Shown: positions 50,991-60,330 of the stretch, one piece after another
Position numbering within the stretch: the first letter of the stretch is position 1
Layout of the letters: every line of letters starts with the position of its first letter
DNA from: Citromicrobium sp. JLT1363
GTDB lineage: Bacteria > Pseudomonadota > Alphaproteobacteria > Sphingomonadales > Sphingomonadaceae
Length of the DNA stretch: 64,000 nt
Assembly (NCBI RefSeq): GCF_000186705.1
Contig: NZ_AEUE01000001.1
Span: 248,001 to 312,000, forward strand
Direction: 5' to 3'
The notes under the pieces: generated by a model
What the model saw: only the letters and a program-made list of their open reading frames with translations
What the model was told of the DNA's origin: nothing
Database searches by the model: none
Translations under genes and position numbers: made by a program

Positions 50991-52466
50991 CTACTGCGCG
51001 GGATCGGGAATTTCGTCTGCGTTGACCGAACTCGCGCGGTCGCGCCGGGCGAGCTCTTCCACGTTCGCTTCGTGGCTGGTGCGGTCGATGCGATAGGCGA
51101 ACAGGAAGCCTGCGCCGCCAATGTAGAGAACGATCAGCGTGGGCACGTAGACCAGCGCCAGCATGCGCGGGATTTCGGGGTCGATCGTGCGCGGGTCCGA
51201 ACCGGGCACGATGCCGACGATCGCAACCAGCATCCCGGCGGCGAAGACGCCGAGGCCGGAGGTCGATTTCTGCATCAGCGTGTTCGCCGCGTAGAACAGC
51301 CCTTCGGACCGGCGACCGGTGCGCAGCTGGCTCTCCTCCACGATGTCGCCGATCATCGCGTGGGTCAGCACCGCCGAGGAGACACCGCACAGCTGGAACA
51401 GCATAGAGAATACGAACACGCTGGCGACAAGGCCCGGCTCGCCGTTCTCGGGCATCAGCCCGGCGAAGCGCAGAATGTAAGGCGCGCTTGCGAACATCAC
51501 CGCGAAGATCGCGAGATAGAAGGCGGCATTACGCTTGCCCAGCCGCTTCGAGACGATCGGGGCGAGGAACAGCGCAAGGAACGCGCCCGCCAGCGAATCC
51601 ACCGTCAAAATCGCGAGCTGCGCCGAATTGAAGCCCCAGAAATAGGTGCCGAAATAGATGTTCAGCGCCGAGGTCATCCCGACCGAGGTGTATTTGAGAA
51701 CCCCGAAGGCGAGGATCGCGAGGAAGCCCTTGTTCGAGAATGTCTTGCCCATCTGGCCGAGCGTCTTGACCGGGCCGATCTTCTCACGCTCGGGCGGCAT
51801 CTTGAAATACTTGACCCGGTGCAGCGTGCCGAAGCTCGACAGCAGGATCGCGCCGAACATGAGTGCGGCACCGACAATCGCGAAGGTCTCGTAACCCGCG
51901 GGGTTAAGCTGGCCGACGGGATATTCCTCGGTCGGGGCGAGGAACACGAGCAGGGTCAGGAAGGCCATGCCGACACCGCCGAGATAGGCGAAGAAATAGC
52001 GGTAGCTGGCGATCGAGGTCCGCTCGTCGTAGTCGCTCGTCATCTCGGGCGCGAGCGCGGAACTGGGAATCTCGTAGAAGGTGATGAAGGTGCGCACGCA
52101 GCAGCCGACCACCAGAATGTACCAGAAGGTCTGCGTGTCGCTCATGCCCCCGGGCGGGAAGAACAGCAGCAACAGGCTGGCGGAGGCGGGCAGGGCGGAT
52201 GCGATCATCAGCGGATGGCGCCTTCCCAGGCGGGTGCGGATCGTGTCCGACCACTGGCCCACCAGCGGGTCCGATATGGCATCCGCCACCAGCGCCACCA
52301 GGATCGCGAAGGAAACCAGTTCCGCGCGCACGCCGACGACCTGGTTGTAGTAGAGCAGCAGGAAGGACCGGAAGGCGACGTCCTTGATGCCGTAGCCGAT
52401 CGAGCCCGTGCCGTAGAGGAACTTGGTGAGCAGGCCGAGCTTCGGCGCGCTGGGATCCGTGACCAT
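50991..52466 (-). CDS. GPH-family (MelB-type) sugar/cation symporter
   Basis: 491 residues with 12 predicted helices. The first has LLTKFLYGTGSIGYGIKDVAFRSFLLLYYNQVVGV. The GPH signature DAISDPLVGQWSDTIRTRLGRRHPLM (D-P..G..SD...T..GRR.P) follows, then TSDYDERTSIASYRYFFAYLG. GPH proteins import glycosides or related compounds with H+ or Na+; some carry non-sugar substrates. Paralogue of the adjacent gene at 52477 (10-base gap), with nearly the same length. Likely inner membrane import for the block's substrate. Confidence 0.92.
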   Translation of the reverse strand: MVTDPSAPKLGLLTKFLYGTGSIGYGIKDVAFRSFLLLYYNQVVGVRAELVSFAILVALVADAISDPLVGQWSDTIRTRLGRRHPLMIASALPASASLLLLFFPPGGMSDTQTFWYILVVGCCVRTFITFYEIPSSALAPEMTSDYDERTSIASYRYFFAYLGGVGMAFLTLLVFLAPTEEYPVGQLNPAGYETFAIVGAALMFGAILLSSFGTLHRVKYFKMPPEREKIGPVKTLGQMGKTFSNKGFLAILAFGVLKYTSVGMTSALNIYFGTYFWGFNSAQLAILTVDSLAGAFLALFLAPIVSKRLGKRNAAFYLAIFAVMFASAPYILRFAGLMPENGEPGLVASVFVFSMLFQLCGVSSAVLTHAMIGDIVEESQLRTGRRSEGLFYAANTLMQKSTSGLGVFAAGMLVAIVGIVPGSDPRTIDPEIPRMLALVYVPTLIVLYIGGAGFLFAYRIDRTSHEANVEELARRDRASSVNADEIPDPAQ

Positions 52467-52476
52467 AGCTGGGAAC

Positions 52477-53970
52477 CTATCTTGCCGGGGAGCCGAAGGC
52501 GCCGTCGCGGATCGTCTGTTCGCGCGCCTGTGCCTCGCGCGCCTTCAGCCGCTCCACGTTCTCGCGGTGCTGATCTTCGGTGATGGGATAGAAGAGGAGG
52601 AACAGCGCGCCGACGATCCACAGGCCGAGCGAGGCCGGAATGTAGTGCATGATGAGGCTGTCCTCCATTGCGGGAGTGATCTGCGAAACCTCTGCCTTGG
52701 TCGGGAAATCCGACAGTTCGAGCACGATGCCCGCCATCATGATCCCGAACCCGGCGGAGCATTGCTGCATGAAGCTGGAAGCCGAGAAGAAGACGCCTGC
52801 GGTGTGCTGGCCGGTGTTCACCGCGTGGTCTTCCACCACGTCCGCCAGCATGGAGGACGTGTTGATCAGCGAGATCGCGATCATCGCGCCGTAGATCGCG
52901 CCGATCACGAACAGGGTGGGCAGCAGCATGGGATCGCCCGGTTTGAAGAAGGCGTCGATCAGTGTGAGGAACAGCGGCGAGATGCCCAGCGTGATGCCGA
53001 TGATCGCCATGAACATCGATGTGTTGCGCTTGCCCAGCCAGCGCGAGAAGCGCGGGGCGAGCGGCGCGGCAAGCGTGGCCGCGATCAGGCTGTCGAAGGT
53101 GAGCAGCGCCAGCTCGTCCGCGCCCAGCTTGAACACATAGGTACTGAAATAGACGGTGGTCGCCGCGTACAGGCCGATGGCGGTGTACTTGAAGACCCCG
53201 AAGCCGAAGATTGCCAGAAAGCCGCGATTGCGGAAGGCGGTGAACATCTCTTTCAGATGCGAGGCGGGGGTTGCGCCCTCGCCGGGTTCGTCGCGCTGGC
53301 GCAGGTGCGGCACGCGGCTCAGCGTGCCGAAGCCGCAGACAAGGATTGCAGCGAGGATCAGCGCACCGCCCAGCCACGCGAACTTGACGTAGCCTTCGGG
53401 GTTGAGCTGGCCGCGCTCGAATTCGGGCGTCGCGACGAAGAACACCGCGAGCGAGAAGGCGGTGAAGCCGAACGTGCCGAGATAGCCGAAGAAATAGCGC
53501 AGGCCGAACAGCCTGGTGCGCTCCGCATAATCGTCGGTCAGTTCGGGCGCCATCGCGCTGGTGGTGATCTCGAACGCGCTGATCGACATGCGGGTGAGCG
53601 AGGCGAGCGCGAAGATCCAGAACCCCATCTGCATGTCGCTGAGGCCAGCGGGTGGGAACCACGACAGGACGAAGAAGCCAGCCGTGGGCAGGGCCGAGCC
53701 GAAGATGAACGGATGGCGCCGCCCGATGCGCGAGCGCGTCACGTCGGACCAGCGGCCGATGAAAGGATCGGCGAAAGCGTCCACCAGCAAGGTCAGCGCA
53801 ATCGCGCCCGAAACGATGGCGGCGGGCACGCCAAGGACCTGATTGTAGAACAGCAGCAGGTAGGTGGAGAACGCGGCGTTCTTGACGCCGTTGGCGATCG
53901 CACCGGACCCGTAGGTCAGGCGATGCATCCGCGTCATCGGCGGGGCGGGAGCGGGCGCGGTGGTGGCCAT
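52477..53970 (-). CDS. GPH-family sugar/cation symporter
   Basis: 497 residues. HRLTYGSGAIANGVKNAAFSTYLLLFYNQVLGV and DAFADPFIGRWSDVTRSRIGRRHPFI carry the family signature, with ELTDDYAERTRLFGLRYFFGYLG as the second conserved stretch. Both features line up with the transporter at 50991, so the two arose by duplication but have diverged widely in the middle. The MFS-type helices extend to the C-terminal charged tail (EDQHRENVERLKAREAQ). Four bases separate it from the acyl-CoA dehydrogenase upstream. Confidence 0.92.
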   Translation of the reverse strand: MATTAPAPAPPMTRMHRLTYGSGAIANGVKNAAFSTYLLLFYNQVLGVPAAIVSGAIALTLLVDAFADPFIGRWSDVTRSRIGRRHPFIFGSALPTAGFFVLSWFPPAGLSDMQMGFWIFALASLTRMSISAFEITTSAMAPELTDDYAERTRLFGLRYFFGYLGTFGFTAFSLAVFFVATPEFERGQLNPEGYVKFAWLGGALILAAILVCGFGTLSRVPHLRQRDEPGEGATPASHLKEMFTAFRNRGFLAIFGFGVFKYTAIGLYAATTVYFSTYVFKLGADELALLTFDSLIAATLAAPLAPRFSRWLGKRNTSMFMAIIGITLGISPLFLTLIDAFFKPGDPMLLPTLFVIGAIYGAMIAISLINTSSMLADVVEDHAVNTGQHTAGVFFSASSFMQQCSAGFGIMMAGIVLELSDFPTKAEVSQITPAMEDSLIMHYIPASLGLWIVGALFLLFYPITEDQHRENVERLKAREAQAREQTIRDGAFGSPAR

Positions 53971-53974
53971 CGCG

Positions 53975-55282
53975 CTACTCCGCCGCCTCGACGATTTCCT
54001 CGACCGGATCGTACATCTCGTGCGCGCGGGCGCGCCGTTCGATCAGCGAATAGTCGGGGAACATCGGGTCCGCGACATCGCGGTAGGCGCGCAGGTGCTG
54101 CTTCGCCACGGTGACCTTGTGGACCTCGGTCGGCCCGTCGGCGATGCCCATCACCATCGACCCGATCAGGTTGCCGACGAAGGGCATCTCGTTCGACACG
54201 CCGAGCGATCCGTGGATGTGGATGCAGCGCTGCGCGATGTCGTGATAGACCTTCGGCATCAGCGCCTTGATCGCCGCAATGTCCTTGCGCACCTTGCGGT
54301 AATCCTGGTGCTTGTCGATCATCCAGGCGGTCTTCAGCACGAACAGCTTGAACTGCTCCAGCTCGATATAGCTGTCCGCGATCTGCATCTGGACGCTCTG
54401 GTAGTCGGCGATGGTGCCGGTGCGCGTCTTGCGGCTGACCGCGCGGCGGCTCATCGCATCGAGCAGCCGCTTGCAACTGCCCACGGTGCGCATCGCATGG
54501 TGGACGCGCCCGCCGCCCAGCCGGGTCTGCGAGATCGCGAAGGCTCCGCCGCGTTCGCCCAGCAGGTGATCGGCCGGCACCTGCACGTCGGTATAGCGGA
54601 TGTAACTCTCGGAGCCGCTTTCCTGCCCGTAAACGCCCACATTGCGCACGATCTCCACCCCCGGCGTATCGACCGGCACGATGAACATGCTCATCCGCTG
54701 GTGGCGCGGTGCATCGGGATCGGTGACCGCCATCACGATCAGGAAGTCGGCCCACTTGCCGTTGGTGGAGAACCACTTCTCGCCATTGATCTTCCAGCCG
54801 CCATTCTCGCCATCGCCGTCGGGCTCGGCGCGGGTGATGAAACTGGTCGGGTCCGATCCGCCCTGCGGTTCGGTCATCGAAAAGGCCGAAACGATCTCGT
54901 TCTGCAACAGCGGTTCCAGATACCGCGTTTTCTGTTCCGGCGTGCCGTAATGGGCGATGATCTCTGCATTGCCGGTGTCGGGCGCCTGACAGCCGAACAC
55001 GATCGGAGCGAAGCTGGCGCCTCCGAGAATCTCGTTCATCAGGCCCAGCTTGACCTGACCGTATCCCTGTCCGCCCAGCTCCGGCCCAAGGTGGCAGGCC
55101 CACAGGCCCTGGCGCTTCACCTCGTCCTGCAGCGGACGAACAAGCTCGTTTCTGCGTGGATTTTTGACATCGTAGGGATGGATGCCGAGCAGGCCGAGCG
55201 GTTCGACCTTTTCGCGCACGAAGCTTTCCATCCAGTCCAGCTTTTCCTGAAAGCCGGGCTCGGTCTCGAAATCCCAAGCCAT
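53975..55282 (-). CDS. Acyl-CoA dehydrogenase
   Basis: 435 residues. Motifs: LWACHLGPELGGQGYGQVKLGLMNEILG, FSMTEPQGGSDPTSFITRAE (flavin/substrate loop), KINGEKWFSTNGKWADFLIVM, YTDVQVPADHLLGERGGAFAI, GGGRVHHAMRTVG, and IHGSLGVSNEMPFVGNLIGSMVMGIADGPTEVHKVTVA. The layout is like the ACAD10/11-type branch. FAD-linked desaturation of an acyl-CoA in the cytoplasm. GGGAGAG precedes the ATG, with a hairpin upstream. Leads the set of transporters and partner dehydrogenases downstream. Confidence 0.92.
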   Translation of the reverse strand: MAWDFETEPGFQEKLDWMESFVREKVEPLGLLGIHPYDVKNPRRNELVRPLQDEVKRQGLWACHLGPELGGQGYGQVKLGLMNEILGGASFAPIVFGCQAPDTGNAEIIAHYGTPEQKTRYLEPLLQNEIVSAFSMTEPQGGSDPTSFITRAEPDGDGENGGWKINGEKWFSTNGKWADFLIVMAVTDPDAPRHQRMSMFIVPVDTPGVEIVRNVGVYGQESGSESYIRYTDVQVPADHLLGERGGAFAISQTRLGGGRVHHAMRTVGSCKRLLDAMSRRAVSRKTRTGTIADYQSVQMQIADSYIELEQFKLFVLKTAWMIDKHQDYRKVRKDIAAIKALMPKVYHDIAQRCIHIHGSLGVSNEMPFVGNLIGSMVMGIADGPTEVHKVTVAKQHLRAYRDVADPMFPDYSLIERRARAHEMYDPVEEIVEAAE

Positions 55283-55298
55283 CTCGAATCTCTCCCAT

Positions 55299-55321
55299 GC
55301 GACGCACTTCGGTGCGTTCGC
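55299..55321 (-). promoter_or_regulatory. Hairpin in the leader of the acyl-CoA dehydrogenase gene
   Basis: On the plus strand CGCAC (55303-55307), TTCG loop, GTGCG (55312-55316) forms a tight stem extended by GCGA/TCGC with one bulged base. It lies just upstream of the ribosome site in the 161-base gap after the SDR gene, a likely promoter or leader region. Confidence 0.35.
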
Positions 55322-55443
55322 AGGAGAGCATACCTAGTTTTCGAAAAGGAACAAGGGATCGTCTGGCGCAGGCGCGAGGTTTCGTGCCGCGCCATGCGCA
55401 AGGCGTGGGCGGTGCGGTGTATCGGGGAGGCCGGGGCGGGCGC

Positions 55444-56256
55444 TCAGCTGCGGCCGATAATGCTCCAGTAGCGTGTCGGCAGCAGGCGCTGGATCTTTTC
55501 CGCCAGCCGCGCATCCTTGCCCACCAGCACTCTGGAATGGCGCCCGTCGATGGCCGCGACGATGCGCTCCGCCGCATCGCGCGGTTCCATGGTCAGCTTG
55601 CGCTCCATCGCCGCGACCTGCTGTTCGCGCGCCTCGGCATTTGCGCCTTCCGGCGCGCGGGCGTTGCGCGCGATCCCGGTCTTCACCCCGCCCGGGAATA
55701 CCGTGGTGACGCCGATTGTCTCCCGCCCGGCAAGCTCGTGCGTCAGCGCCTCGCTGAAGCCGCGCAGCGCGAACTTGCTGGCCGAGTATGCGGTTTGCCG
55801 GGGCGGGGCGACGATGCCGAAAATGCTGGACACGTTCACGATCCACCCGCCCGCGCCTGACTCCAGCGCGGGAAGCAAGCCACGCACCAGCTGTACCGCT
55901 GCGCCGAAGTTGATCTGCATGCAGGAATCGAAGTCGGCCGCGTCCACCGCCTCGAACCCGCCGCCCAGCGCGATGCCGGCATTGTTGACCAGCAGCGCCA
56001 GATCATCGCCGTAGGCGGAGCACAGCGAGTCCGCCAAATCGCGGACCGCCTGCGGCAGTGCGAGATCGACCACGTATGTCGCGACCGCGGACCCGTATCG
56101 TTCGCGCAGCGCATCGGCGTGGGCGTTCAGCCCGGCTGCATCGATATCCACCAGCGCCAGGCGATAGCCGCGCGCGGCGAGGATCGAGGCAAGCTCGCGG
56201 CCGATTCCGCTGGCAGCACCGGTGACGACGGCGACCGTTCCGCAGCGGGCCGTCAC
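55444..56256 (-). CDS. Short-chain dehydrogenase/reductase (SDR)
   Basis: 270 residues from GTG 56256, which has GGAGG seven bases upstream and overlaps the monooxygenase stop by four bases; a TTG further up is less likely. SDR motifs are present: TGAASGIG (12-19), NNAG (91-94), a serine in NVSS (144) and YSASK (Y157, K161), so the active site looks complete. VDID at 37-40 at the end of strand two points to NAD preference. It would oxidise or reduce an alcohol/ketone. Pairing with the Baeyer-Villiger-type enzyme suggests it makes the ketone that the monooxygenase uses. Confidence 0.92.
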   Translation of the reverse strand: MTARCGTVAVVTGAASGIGRELASILAARGYRLALVDIDAAGLNAHADALRERYGSAVATYVVDLALPQAVRDLADSLCSAYGDDLALLVNNAGIALGGGFEAVDAADFDSCMQINFGAAVQLVRGLLPALESGAGGWIVNVSSIFGIVAPPRQTAYSASKFALRGFSEALTHELAGRETIGVTTVFPGGVKTGIARNARAPEGANAEAREQQVAAMERKLTMEPRDAAERIVAAIDGRHSRVLVGKDARLAEKIQRLLPTRYWSIIGRS

Positions 56257-57749
56257 CGCGAGGCCTCCACCTTGGCACCGGCGCAATCGCGGAACTCGAC
56301 TTCGCTCTTCTCGATCGGGCTGAAGTGATAATCCATCGTGTCGCGCGCCACATTGGTGCGCACCTGCCAGCCGCCATGCGATCCCTGCATCGGCAGAATG
56401 TCCGCTGCGCGCTTCACATAGCCCGCGTCGAGCGCGATCATCGGCTTGCGGTGTCCGTGGGGTGCGCCCTGCGGGACGAGGAAAGCGGCGTCGTTCCGCC
56501 GCGCCGATTCATTCAGCAGGCGGCAGAAATTGCGCGCGGTCAGGTCGCACTTGAGGGTCCAAGAGGCATTCACGTAGCCGAAGGCCAGCGCCATGTTCGG
56601 CAGACCGGAGATCAGCATGCCGCGATAGAGAGTGCGCTGCGTCATATCGAATGGCCGCCCGTCGACCGTCAGCCGTGCGCCGCCGAACAGTTCCATCTTC
56701 AGGCCGGTCGCGGTCACGGCAATGTCGCATTCGATCAGACGGCCCGAGCGAAGGCGGATGCCGTTCGATTCGAACCTGTCGATCTTGCCGGTGACGACTT
56801 GCGCGCTCCCTCTCTCGATCGCGTCGAAAAGATCGCCGTCGGGGACCAGGCAGATACGCTGATCCCACGGGTCGTAATCGGGGGTGAAGTGCCGCTCCAC
56901 CAAGCGCGCGTCGGATATGCGTTCGCCCACGCCTTTCAGGATGGCCTGCCTGACCTTCTCGGGCCGTTTGCGCGCGAGGCCGTAGGTCGCCATGCCGTAA
57001 GCGACGTTCTTCCACCGGACCAACCGGTCGGCCACCGGGCCGGGCAGTAAACGGTGGAGCCGGTTGGCGATCCTGTCCTTTGGATCGCGCGAGACGACAT
57101 AGGTCGGGCTGCGCTGCAGCATGACCACCCTGGCACCGCGCGCGGCGAGCGCGGGCACCAGCGTGATCGCGGTCGCGCCGCTGCCGATCACGACGATGGT
57201 CTTCCCCTCGACCTGCTGGTCCTCCGGCCAGAACTGCGGATGAATGATCTGCCCGGCAAAGTCCTCCACGCCCGCCAGCTGCGGCGCGTGCGCTTCGCTG
57301 TAGCTGTAGTAGCCGCTCCCCCAATAGAGATAGCGCGCGCGAATCGTACTCTCTTCGCCCGCCGCGTCGACCGTCACGATCCAGCGGCATGCCGCGCCGT
57401 CCCAGTCGGCGGAGACGACGCGCAGGCCGAAACGGATATGCCTGTCGATCCCGAATTCGCGTGCGGTGTCTTCCAGATAATCGCGGATCGCCGGGCCATC
57501 CACGATCGCGTTCTCGCCCCGCCATGGCCGGAACGGCAGGCCGAGCGTGTGCATGTCGCTGTCCGAGCGGATGCCGGGATAGCGGAACAGGTCCCACGTA
57601 CCACCGATCCGCTCGCGCGCTTCCGCGATGATGAAGCTGCGGTCGGGGCACCGCTTCTTGAGATGATAGGCGACGTCGATGCCGGAAATGCCGGCGCCGA
57701 CCACCAGCACGTCGACTTCCTGATCGTCCGAGGGCGTAGTGCTGCGCAT
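56253..57749 (-). CDS. Flavin-dependent monooxygenase, Baeyer-Villiger type
   Basis: 498 residues. Two dinucleotide-binding motifs, GAGISG (18-23) and GSGATA (189-194), flank the type I Baeyer-Villiger fingerprint FxGxxxHxxxWP at 164-175 (FAGQIIHPQFWP). The enzyme uses FAD, NADPH and O2 to insert oxygen next to a ketone, giving an ester or lactone, in the cytoplasm. The ATG at 57749 shares one base with the stop of the carboxylesterase upstream (TGATG), so both are co-translated. The long upstream extension of the frame (to 58001) is inside that esterase and is not coding. Confidence 0.93.
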   Translation of the reverse strand: MRSTTPSDDQEVDVLVVGAGISGIDVAYHLKKRCPDRSFIIAEARERIGGTWDLFRYPGIRSDSDMHTLGLPFRPWRGENAIVDGPAIRDYLEDTAREFGIDRHIRFGLRVVSADWDGAACRWIVTVDAAGEESTIRARYLYWGSGYYSYSEAHAPQLAGVEDFAGQIIHPQFWPEDQQVEGKTIVVIGSGATAITLVPALAARGARVVMLQRSPTYVVSRDPKDRIANRLHRLLPGPVADRLVRWKNVAYGMATYGLARKRPEKVRQAILKGVGERISDARLVERHFTPDYDPWDQRICLVPDGDLFDAIERGSAQVVTGKIDRFESNGIRLRSGRLIECDIAVTATGLKMELFGGARLTVDGRPFDMTQRTLYRGMLISGLPNMALAFGYVNASWTLKCDLTARNFCRLLNESARRNDAAFLVPQGAPHGHRKPMIALDAGYVKRAADILPMQGSHGGWQVRTNVARDTMDYHFSPIEKSEVEFRDCAGAKVEASR

Positions 57750-59560
57750 CAGGAAGGCTCCTGCGATTTCTGGCAATATCTGTTTGCGAGGGCCCGCCAC
57801 GGGCCGGGGCTGACCCCGGTGGAAATGGCGGTATCTGCGGCGAGTTCGGCAGACTTGCAGCGGTCGACATCGTTGCGGAAGCGGTCGTCGGCGGCGAACC
57901 TTTCGACGAGCGCCTCCATCGATCCGGTGTAGCGCATCATGCGCGTGCCGCTGGTCTCGTCGGTGTCGAACACCATCGTCCGGCGCTTTTCTGCGGTCCA
58001 CGGTCGCCAGGCAAGCGAGGTTCTGGCGGGGCCTTTGGAAGGGTTGCCCGTGTGGGCGAAGTTGCCCCAGTAGGCCATCATCCGTTCGGACAGCTTGAGG
58101 CGCTGCTCTTCGTTCTTATCGGTGAAGAAGAAACCGAAGGGGTCGGTGTAAGGGCTTTCGAAGTCGCCCAGTACGAAGCCGATTTCCATCGCGTGCGAAG
58201 CGCCGATCAGCGTGGCGAGATCGCTGACGATGGCATCGCCTTCCTCGTCCCAGTCGAAGCGGTAGGCGAAGACCGGGGCCGATCCGGCTTTCGCGCGCAG
58301 GGTGGCAGGGCCTGCCACCGCGCGTTCGAACCAAGTCGCGCTGGGGTATTCGCCCTGTGCCAGATAGGCGTCTGTATCCTTGGCGAAGAACGCCACCCCG
58401 CCGATGGAGCGGGTGAAGTGATCGTCGAACATGCCCGCCGCGCGCGTCTCGTCCCGGTTGGTCCCGAAGATCACCGGAACATCGTGCAGCCCGGCCCTGC
58501 TGACGAGCAAGGCGGGCAGACCTTCCTCGGGCAGAACGATCCCGTCGGCGGTAATGTCGATGGGGTCGATACTGTCGCCTAGCCCGCCTTCGTCGGGGCG
58601 CAGATCCTGATACGCCTGGAACAGGTCCTGTGCGGGGATGGCGCGCATTGTTGCAGGCGTTTGCTCGGCGTCCGAAATGCCCAGCTGGACCAGCGCTTCA
58701 CGCGAGGCGACCCCGCGTCTGGCGCCTTCTGTATCGGGCCCGAACTCCGCCTCCTGCATCGTGTGCGTGGCGAAGCCGCCGCTCTGCATGATCGCACCAT
58801 CGAAGAGGTCTTCGCTCAATGGCGATGCCAGCAAGGCGCCCACGTTGAACGCGCCCGCCGATTCGCCGAAGATCGTCACCCGGTCGGGATCGCCGCCGAA
58901 CGCCGCGATGTTGTCCTGCGTCCAGCGCAGTGCCGCGATCAGATCGAGCAGACCGAAATTGGCCGAGCCATCTTCGGGCTTCTCAGCGCTGTCGCGCAGC
59001 GCCGAATGCGCGAACCAGCCCATCGGGCCGAGCCGGTAATTGGGCGCCACCACGATCACGTTCTGCGACAGCGCCAGCCGCGAAGGGTCGAGCTGCCCTC
59101 CGAAACCCCAGACATTCGCGCCGCCATGAATCCAGACCATCACCGGCAGATCGTCGACAGGCCCGGGCGGTGCCCACACGTTGAGGAACAGGCAGTCTTC
59201 CGATCCCGCCAGTTCGCCCCCTTCGAAACCCGGCTCGATCTCGGATGCGTATTGCAGGCAGCGCCGCGTGCCATCCAGCGCCTCGTAACGGTCGCTCCAG
59301 CGTGCAGGTTCGCGCGGTGCCCGCCAGCGCAGGTCGCCGATCGGTGCGTCCGCGTAGGGAATGCCCAGCCAGGCGTGCGCGCCTTGCGGCGTCGTGCTGC
59401 CGATCAGCTCGCCCTGTGAAATCTCTCTGACCGTGGCCCCATCGGCCACGGGCTGGACGGGTCCTTCCTCTTTCGAACAGGCAGGCAGCGCCAGCCCGAG
59501 GGCGAGGATCAGCGCGCCCCCGGAGGTGCGAAACAGAGCGGTTCTCATGCTGTCGATCAT
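57749..59560 (-). CDS. Type-B carboxylesterase lipoprotein
   Basis: 603 residues from ATG 59560; ATG 59548 is also possible, as the lipoprotein signal (MRTALFRTSGGALILALGLALPAC) starts there. Lipidated Cys is C28 counting from the first ATG. Motifs: WLGIPYADAPIGDLRWRAP, SEDCLFLNVWAPP, oxyanion loop MVWIHGGANVWGFGG, nucleophile elbow GESAGAF (S234), SHAMEIGFVLGDFESP (His region), and WGNFAHTGNPSKGP. It is membrane-anchored in the periplasm. The longest of the esterases here. It lies in the same operon as the monooxygenase and SDR. Confidence 0.9.
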   Translation of the reverse strand: MIDSMRTALFRTSGGALILALGLALPACSKEEGPVQPVADGATVREISQGELIGSTTPQGAHAWLGIPYADAPIGDLRWRAPREPARWSDRYEALDGTRRCLQYASEIEPGFEGGELAGSEDCLFLNVWAPPGPVDDLPVMVWIHGGANVWGFGGQLDPSRLALSQNVIVVAPNYRLGPMGWFAHSALRDSAEKPEDGSANFGLLDLIAALRWTQDNIAAFGGDPDRVTIFGESAGAFNVGALLASPLSEDLFDGAIMQSGGFATHTMQEAEFGPDTEGARRGVASREALVQLGISDAEQTPATMRAIPAQDLFQAYQDLRPDEGGLGDSIDPIDITADGIVLPEEGLPALLVSRAGLHDVPVIFGTNRDETRAAGMFDDHFTRSIGGVAFFAKDTDAYLAQGEYPSATWFERAVAGPATLRAKAGSAPVFAYRFDWDEEGDAIVSDLATLIGASHAMEIGFVLGDFESPYTDPFGFFFTDKNEEQRLKLSERMMAYWGNFAHTGNPSKGPARTSLAWRPWTAEKRRTMVFDTDETSGTRMMRYTGSMEALVERFAADDRFRNDVDRCKSAELAADTAISTGVSPGPWRALANRYCQKSQEPS

Positions 59561-59566
59561 AAAATC

Positions 59567-59578
59567 ATCCACATGGAT
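59567..59578. promoter_or_regulatory. Inverted repeat ATCCA-N2-TGGAT (candidate operator)
   Basis: A perfect 12-base inverted repeat lies just upstream of the carboxylesterase start. A near match (ATCCA-N2-TGGAA) lies at 63981-63992, at the other end of the TetR-containing gene string, so both could bind the TetR protein encoded at 59632. Confidence 0.45.
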
Positions 59579-59631
59579 TGTTTTTGACAGGACGCAGGAA
59601 TTTGCCGCAGCAGGATGTCGCACCGCTGCGA

Positions 59632-60330
59632 TCAGTTTTCGGGTACGAAGATCTTCAGGACCGCGTCGATATGCTCGTCGATCACGGCCTCGTCGGTCAT
59701 GTCGACGCCGTAGAGCACCTTCATCTGCTGCGAGAGCACGAAGGGCATCTGACAGACCGATACGATGATGTAGAGCAGCGCGACCGGGGAAATGTCCGGC
59801 AGCAGCCCGGCTTCCATATATTTCCTGAGATGTGCCAGCGCCATTTCATGCCGCGGACGGATGAAGGTCTCGCTCATCCATTCCAGCCGCTCGCCGCCGG
59901 TGACCGATTCCGAAATCGTGATCAGGGCGTGGTTGACGTTGGCGGCGCTGTAGCGGGCGTAGCTGCGCAGATAGCGGCGCAGAAGTTCGGTCGGAGACTT
60001 GCCGTCCGTATCCTCGACAAGCGTCAGCTCCGCCTCTTCCGCGACCTCGTCGTACATCCGGCGAACGACTTCGCGCCACAGCTCTTCCTTGGTGCCGAAG
60101 TGGTAGCGGATGGCCGCGTGCGTGGTGTCCGCCGTCGCCGCGATGGCACGCGTATTGGCGCCTTCGAAGCCCTGCTTGGCGAACGCCTCGTAGGCTGCGT
60201 CGAGGATGCGCTCGCGCGTTTCCTCGGCCCGCGTCTGGACCAGTTCGCGCTTGCCCGCCGGTTTCTTCGCACCAGGTTTCGGCAATTCTTCATCCTCATG
60301 GATGGTCGCAGGATCGATTTCGGCCATCAT
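59632..60330 (-). CDS. TetR/AcrR family transcriptional regulator
   Basis: 232 residues. A charged N-terminal tail (about 35 residues, rich in Glu, Lys and Pro) precedes the helix-turn-helix (RERILDAAYEAFAKQGFEGANTRAIAATADTTHAAIRYHFGTKEELWREV) and a helical sensor domain. ATG 60330 overlaps the stop of the GH3 gene by four bases, so the regulator is made with the enzymes it probably controls (the transporter, glycosidase and downstream esterase). Confidence 0.9.
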   Translation of the reverse strand: MMAEIDPATIHEDEELPKPGAKKPAGKRELVQTRAEETRERILDAAYEAFAKQGFEGANTRAIAATADTTHAAIRYHFGTKEELWREVVRRMYDEVAEEAELTLVEDTDGKSPTELLRRYLRSYARYSAANVNHALITISESVTGGERLEWMSETFIRPRHEMALAHLRKYMEAGLLPDISPVALLYIIVSVCQMPFVLSQQMKVLYGVDMTDEAVIDEHIDAVLKIFVPEN

